In this document: piece after piece, positions 59,527 to 64,000 of the stretch
Layout of the letters: each line of letters opens with the position of its first letter
Numbering within the stretch: the stretch's first letter is position 1
Assembly (NCBI RefSeq): GCF_000015105.1
Contig: NC_008610.1
Span: 620,001-684,000 of the forward strand
Origin: Candidatus Ruthia magnifica str. Cm (Calyptogena magnifica)
Lineage (GTDB): Bacteria; Pseudomonadota; Gammaproteobacteria; PS1; Pseudothioglobaceae
Length of the DNA: 64,000 nucleotides
Direction: 5' to 3'
Notes under the pieces: generated by a model
What the model was told of the DNA's origin: nothing
Seen by the model: the letters and a program-made list of their open reading frames with translations, nothing else
Database searches by the model: none
Translations under genes and position numbers: made by a program

Positions 59527-60587
59527 AAGATTGATTTTAATGCCTTTAAAAAATCATTATTTTCTTTTAACGTACCAACAGACACTCTTAAATAATTCCC
59601 CATTTCCACTGGTCGTACAATAAAGCCCTTTATCAGTAACTTTTGATAAGTGTCGGTTGCATTATCAACCTTTAGTGCAATAAAATTTGCAAAAGATTTA
59701 ATATAAGAAAGTTTTAATTCATCAAGCCCTTTTGATAATTGAATTAATCCATTTTTATTAGCGAGTACTGACTTTGTTAAAAAAGAATCGTCAGCTAATG
59801 CTGATATAGCAGCTGTTTGCGCAATATGATTAACATTAAATGGCTGGCGAATACGGTTTAAATAATCAGCTATCTTGGCGCTTGATACGCTATAGCCCAC
59901 TCTCAATCCTGCTAAAGCATAAGCTTTAGAAAAAGTGCGGGTAATGATTAAATTATCAAATTCTTTTAGCCATACAATCATTCTATCCTCAACATTTAAA
60001 TATTCAAAATAAGCCTGGTCTAACACCACAACAGCTGATTTTGACACTTTTTTTAAAAACTGATGAATGCTCTCATCGCTTAAAAGCGTGCCTGTTGGAT
60101 TGTTTGGATTGGCAATGAAAATAAGTTTGGTTTTATCACTAATTGCCACAAGCATTGCGTCTAAATCATGCCCAAAATTCTTAGATTTTGTCACCACTGC
60201 CTTTGCACCAAGCGCTTGAGTCACCAAAGAGTAAACCATAAACGCATATTCTGAAAACACCACTTCGTCATCAGCATCACAAACATAAATCCTAGCAACC
60301 AATTCTAAAATATTATTTGAGCCATTACCTAATGTAATGCAATTAGTATCAACATTCAAATGCTCACTAATTGCTTGTTTTAGTTCAAAGCCATTGTTAT
60401 CAGGATATCTACTAACCTCGGTGATGGCTTTTTGTATGGCTTTTTGAACTCTAGGCCCGATACCCAATGGATTTTCATTACTAGCAAGCTTAATAATATG
60501 TTCCAGCTCCAGTTCACGACGCAACTCAGAAATGGGCTTACCACCTTGATAAGGTCTTAAAGACTTTATTGCCAAGCAAACACTCAT
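59523..60587 (-). CDS. hisC: Histidinol-phosphate aminotransferase
   Basis: A 354-residue PLP aminotransferase of histidine synthesis; enzymes in this gene position often also transaminate aromatic keto acids. ASNENPLGIGPRVQKAI at the start, FIANPNNPTGTLLS, and the PLP lysine in RTFSKAYALAGLRVGY are visible. Its place between pheA and tyrA suggests the dual role. Confidence 0.93.
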   Translation of the reverse strand: MSVCLAIKSLRPYQGGKPISELRRELELEHIIKLASNENPLGIGPRVQKAIQKAITEVSRYPDNNGFELKQAISEHLNVDTNCITLGNGSNNILELVARIYVCDADDEVVFSEYAFMVYSLVTQALGAKAVVTKSKNFGHDLDAMLVAISDKTKLIFIANPNNPTGTLLSDESIHQFLKKVSKSAVVVLDQAYFEYLNVEDRMIVWLKEFDNLIITRTFSKAYALAGLRVGYSVSSAKIADYLNRIRQPFNVNHIAQTAAISALADDSFLTKSVLANKNGLIQLSKGLDELKLSYIKSFANFIALKVDNATDTYQKLLIKGFIVRPVEMGNYLRVSVGTLKENNDFLKALKSIL

Positions 60588-60690
60588 AGTAAAAATTCTT
60601 CAAATAAAAAAGAGTTTTGTAAATGTATAAAAGAAAAAGCCATTCCTTTAAAAATCAATATTTTCATAACGATTAATACGAAAAATCACC

Positions 60691-61770
60691 TTATAAAACA
60701 GCAACAGGATACGAGCCAAGTACACTAACTTTAAGTACTCTACTAGCAACTTCTGCTAATGCTAGTTTTACTTTTTTATCGTCTTTATGCCCTTCAATAT
60801 CAATTAAAAATAGATACTCCCACTTAACACCAGGCATGGGGTGTTTTGCCAGTTGTATTATATTAATATCTTGCTGTTTAAATGGCTCTAATAAATCAAA
60901 AAGCGCGCCAGATTCATACTTGGTCACAACCAAAAGCGAAGTTTTATCTTCACCAGAAGCAGGAACACCATCTTTGCCAAGAATTAAAAAGCGAGTAACA
61001 TTGCCAACCTTATCTTCAATATTTTTAGCAATTCTTTCTAACCCATATAAACTTAATGCCGCTTCTGAAGCAATAGCTGCAGCACCGACTTCATCTTTAA
61101 CAATACGCGCAGCCAATGCATTTGATGCCACTGACTTTAACTCTGTGTTTAGATAGTGATTACTTAACCAACGCTGACATTGATCTAATGCTTGAGAGTG
61201 AGCATAAATAACTTTAATCTCTTGTGATTGATTTGCACTCATTAATTGATGCTGAATTGAAATTTCTACCTCGCCACAAATTTTCAAATTTTGAGAATAA
61301 AGCATATCAACCGTAGCACCAATCACACCATTAGATGAATTCTCAATAGGCACAACGCCATAATGTGCATCACCCTTTTCAACTTGATGAAAAATCTCAT
61401 CAATACTTGCACAATCAAGTGTGGATACACTATGCCCAAAATATTTAAGTGCTGCCTCTTGTGTAAAAGTGCCTTCAGGACCTAAATAAGCAATACTTAA
61501 TGGCTGCTCAAGTGCAAGACAAGCTGACATAATTTGGCGAAAAATATACGCCATGTCTTTATCTTTTAATAAGCTGTCATTTCTTTTAATAATTGAACGT
61601 AGCACTTGTGCCTCACGCTCAGGTCGATAAAAAACACTATTATCGTCTGAGTCTTTTTTCACTTGTGCAACCTCAGAAGCTAATTGCGCACGATTACCAA
61701 TTAGTAATTGGATTTTTTTATCCAATGCATCAATCCCATCGCGCAATTCTAACAGTGTTTTTTTACTCAT
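60691..61770 (-). CDS. pheA: Bifunctional chorismate mutase / prephenate dehydratase (P-protein)
   Basis: 359 residues: AroQ chorismate mutase (about 1-90), prephenate dehydratase (about 95-270, with YLGPEGTFTQEAALKYFG and the catalytic NVTRFLILG), then an ACT domain. In the ACT domain the family's feedback motif ESRP reads AKHP (in IIQLAKHPMPGVKWEYLFLI), while GALFDLLEPF is kept. It makes phenylpyruvate for phenylalanine. 10 bp after serA. Confidence 0.95.
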   Translation of the reverse strand: MSKKTLLELRDGIDALDKKIQLLIGNRAQLASEVAQVKKDSDDNSVFYRPEREAQVLRSIIKRNDSLLKDKDMAYIFRQIMSACLALEQPLSIAYLGPEGTFTQEAALKYFGHSVSTLDCASIDEIFHQVEKGDAHYGVVPIENSSNGVIGATVDMLYSQNLKICGEVEISIQHQLMSANQSQEIKVIYAHSQALDQCQRWLSNHYLNTELKSVASNALAARIVKDEVGAAAIASEAALSLYGLERIAKNIEDKVGNVTRFLILGKDGVPASGEDKTSLLVVTKYESGALFDLLEPFKQQDINIIQLAKHPMPGVKWEYLFLIDIEGHKDDKKVKLALAEVASRVLKVSVLGSYPVAVL

Positions 61771-61780
61771 ACTTTATCTC

Positions 61781-62938
61781 TTAAAGACCCCTAACAGTCA
61801 ATATATCTTTTACTTGTTTTAAATTATTAAAAACCGAAGGTGAAATTTCATGCTCCAAATCAACCAAAGTATAAGCAATATCACCTTTCGATTTGTTAAG
61901 CATATCAACAATATTAGCACCAGAATCTGCAATGGTTGTTGAGATTTGACCCACCATATTAGGAATATTTTTATGGGTAATAGCCAGTCGTTCCTTGCCT
62001 GCTCTTGGCATTGACGCTTCTGGAAAATTCACCGAGTTGAGAATATTACCATTTTCCAAATAATCTCTTACTTGATTTATTACCATAATAGCACAGTTAT
62101 CTTCAGCCTCTACTGTTGACGCACCTAGGTGTGGCAAGGCAATCACTCTGTCATGATTTTTTTTATCATCAATCGGAAAATCAGTCACGTAATACTTAAC
62201 TTTACCACTATCAAGTACAATCATTAAAGCCTCCTCATCAACAATACCATCACGGGCAAAATTAAGAATTGTTGCATCTTTTGGCAATAAAGCGATACGC
62301 TCTTTATTTAATAAGTTTTTAGTACCTTCAAGTAATGGTATGTGGAATGAAACAAAATCACTGCGTAAAAACAACTCATCAACACTTAACACTTGCTCTA
62401 CACCTGCAGATAACTTCCATGCACTTTTAATAGTTATATTTGGATCAAAACCAATAACGTCCATCCCCAAAGCATATGCTGCATTAGCAATTTGTACGCC
62501 AATCGAACCCAAACCAACAATCCCTAAAGTTTTACCTGGTAATTCAGAGCCAGTATAATTTTTCTTGCCTTCTTCAATAGCAGTTTTTAAATTATCAAGT
62601 GGCAAACTGTTAACATAATTCCAAGCTTGGCAAATATTACGACTTGCCAAAAGCATAGAACTAATGACCAATTCTTTTACTGCATTAGCATTCGCACCCG
62701 GTGCATTAAAAACCACCACACCCTTGTCGCTCATTTTATCCAGTGGAATGTTATTAACGCCTGCACCAGCACGACCAACAGCTTTAAGGTTGTCATTAAT
62801 TTCTATATCATGCATTTTTGCACTACGCACTAAAATTGCATCAGGATTACTCATTTCTGCAGCAATTTCATAATCCTTCCTTGGTAATTTTTCCAAGCCA
62901 ATTAGTGAAATGTTATTAAGCGTAAGAATCTTAATCAT
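61781..62938 (-). CDS. serA: D-3-phosphoglycerate dehydrogenase
   Basis: A 385-residue NAD-dependent dehydrogenase that starts serine synthesis from 3-phosphoglycerate. AVGRAGAGVNNIPLDKMSDK, the Rossmann motif GLGSIGVQIANAAY and HLGASTVEAEDNCA with the catalytic histidine are visible; a C-terminal ACT domain begins near IPNMVGQISTTIADSGANIV. Its start overlaps the serC stop by one base (TAATG). Confidence 0.94.
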   Translation of the reverse strand: MIKILTLNNISLIGLEKLPRKDYEIAAEMSNPDAILVRSAKMHDIEINDNLKAVGRAGAGVNNIPLDKMSDKGVVVFNAPGANANAVKELVISSMLLASRNICQAWNYVNSLPLDNLKTAIEEGKKNYTGSELPGKTLGIVGLGSIGVQIANAAYALGMDVIGFDPNITIKSAWKLSAGVEQVLSVDELFLRSDFVSFHIPLLEGTKNLLNKERIALLPKDATILNFARDGIVDEEALMIVLDSGKVKYYVTDFPIDDKKNHDRVIALPHLGASTVEAEDNCAIMVINQVRDYLENGNILNSVNFPEASMPRAGKERLAITHKNIPNMVGQISTTIADSGANIVDMLNKSKGDIAYTLVDLEHEISPSVFNNLKQVKDILTVRGL

Positions 62939-64000
62939 TAGGTATTTTCCTTTTCAAATACTTTCATAAAATTCACCAATTCATTAATCCCATCTTGTGG
63001 CATAGCATTATAAATACTAGCACGCATACCACCTACACTACGATGGCCTTTTAAGGTGATTAAATTATTAGCAATTGCTTTTTCCAAAAAAAAGCCATTG
63101 AGGCTTTCATCAGCTAGCAAAAATGGCACATTCATCCAAGAACGATATTTTATTGCTACAGGATTTGAATAAAAATCAGAACCATTAATAGCATCATAAA
63201 GGGTTTTTGCCTTAGTTTGGTTAATCTTGGCCATAGCGCTCAATCCGCCTTGTTGTTTAAGCCATTCAAACACGCGAGAAGCCGCGTACCAAGAATACGT
63301 TGACGGTGTGTTATACATCGAATCATTATTCGCTTGAGTTGTATAGTCAAACAATACAGGTTGATTAGCCAGCACATTACCCATCAAATTCTCTCTAACA
63401 ATTACAATGGTAAGTCCTGCAATACCAATATTTTTTTGCGCACTTGCATAAATAACACCATACTTTGACACATCAACCTCACGCGACAAAATACTTGATG
63501 ACATATCAGCCACAAGCGGCATGTCTACCTCTGGCACATAGTCAAACTCTAAACCTGCAATGGTTTCATTAGGTGTATAGTGCAAATAAGCGCCATCAGG
63601 ATCAATATTCCAATTTTCAAAGACATCGATATCGGTGTATTTATTGTCTGAACTATCGGTGCAAATATTTACCTCGCAATAACGCTTACCTTCAGTAATT
63701 GCCTTTTTAGACCAATGACCAGTATGTGCATAATTAGCCTTAGTTTTTCCCTGAAGTAAATTAATCGGTACCATTGAAAATTGAGCCGATGCACCACCTT
63801 GCAAAAACAAAACTTTATAATGGTTGGGAATGCCCATTAAGTCTCTTAAATCTTGTTCTAATTTTTGCGCCATTGCTATAAAATAAGGATCACGATGCGA
63901 AATTTCCATCACTGATGCTTTAGTATTGCCATATTCTAATAACTCATCTTGCATTTGTTTTAGTACCTGTGTTGGCAACATAGCAGGGCCAGCACTAAAG
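62938..64000 (-). CDS. serC: Phosphoserine aminotransferase, 5' end beyond the window
   Basis: The frame is open to the right edge, where it reads FSAGPAMLPTQVLKQMQDEL, the N-terminal SerC signature; only a few residues are missing. A PLP enzyme for the second step of serine synthesis (and of pyridoxal synthesis). The PLP-lysine region is VIYASAQKNIGIAGLTIVIV. A shorter frame from the internal ATG at 63981 is an artefact of the edge. It heads the serC-serA-pheA-hisC-tyrA-aroA cluster. Confidence 0.95.
   Translation of the reverse strand, partial: FSAGPAMLPTQVLKQMQDELLEYGNTKASVMEISHRDPYFIAMAQKLEQDLRDLMGIPNHYKVLFLQGGASAQFSMVPINLLQGKTKANYAHTGHWSKKAITEGKRYCEVNICTDSSDNKYTDIDVFENWNIDPDGAYLHYTPNETIAGLEFDYVPEVDMPLVADMSSSILSREVDVSKYGVIYASAQKNIGIAGLTIVIVRENLMGNVLANQPVLFDYTTQANNDSMYNTPSTYSWYAASRVFEWLKQQGGLSAMAKINQTKAKTLYDAINGSDFYSNPVAIKYRSWMNVPFLLADESLNGFFLEKAIANNLITLKGHRSVGGMRASIYNAMPQDGINELVNFMKVFEKENT

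Noticed and set aside
1-64000. CRISPR arrays near the Cas6-like gene or elsewhere
   Set aside because: No regularly spaced direct repeats were seen by eye. A computed search would be needed to be sure.
1-64000. Insertion sequences, prophage or integrase genes
   Set aside because: No transposase, integrase or flanking inverted and direct repeats recognised; the decay appears to be by point mutation and deletion.

Overview
The window is an AT-rich gammaproteobacterial chromosome segment packed with housekeeping and biosynthetic genes. Between them lie many long stretches without an open gene. Several of these can still be read as eroded relatives of known families, with in-frame stops and shifted frames. 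This mix of intact core genes and many half-erased ones, plus sulfur-oxidiser signatures (a DsrC-like protein, a SqrR/BigR-like repressor and the remnant of a two-domain SoxW-type thioredoxin), suggests a genome-reduced thiotrophic symbiont. The closest match I can infer is the vesicomyid clam symbiont/SUP05 lineage (Ruthia, Vesicomyosocius, Thioglobus). The organism call is inference; no database was searched.

Layout. 1-4.4 kb: 3' side of prlC, tRNA-Ser, metG (with its C-terminal domain decayed) and mrp/apbC. 4.4-5.5 kb: remnant of an inverse autotransporter. 5.5-10.7 kb: a complete isc operon (iscR-iscS-iscU-iscA-hscB-hscA-fdx), followed upstream by cysE, an LpxL-type acyltransferase and ttcA. 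13-18.2 kb: M61 peptidase remnant, a TolC-like protein, aroK, ilvE and lysC. 18.2-21.2 kb: a 3 kb graveyard that includes an MMPL/RND exporter. 21.2-25.6 kb: M48 peptidase, small cytochrome c, rsgA, a DUF423 protein and tRNA-Lys. 25.6-31.1 kb: ihfB, rpsA, cmk, lysS and ccmH. 31.1-39.5 kb: uup, a HAD protein, uvrC with a coupled 58-residue membrane protein, mlaC, murA, hisG and hisD. 39.5-49.8 kb: PhzF remnant, ffh, ypjD, lepA, bcp, ubiG, acpS, pdxJ, a dead recO, era, rnc and a stand-alone Cas6/Cmx6-like gene. 49.8-57.3 kb: thioredoxin remnant, thyA, lgt, tRNA-Arg, the SqrR-like repressor, a second MlaC-like gene, a C-terminal processing protease, dead parB, lepB and the cysteine-free DsrC homologue. 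57.3-64 kb: aroA-tyrA-hisC-pheA-serA-serC, cut by the window edge.

How it fits together. The retained genes supply Fe-S clusters, aromatic, histidine, serine, cysteine and branched-chain amino acid synthesis, envelope synthesis, translation and protein export. What is eroding is surface adhesion or secretion (inverse autotransporter, exporter), recombination repair (recO), partitioning (parB) and accessory enzymes (M61, PhzF, thioredoxin). The most unusual intact gene is the Cas6/Cmx6-like gene, which sits head to head with RNase III and has no CRISPR array or other cas gene anywhere in the window.
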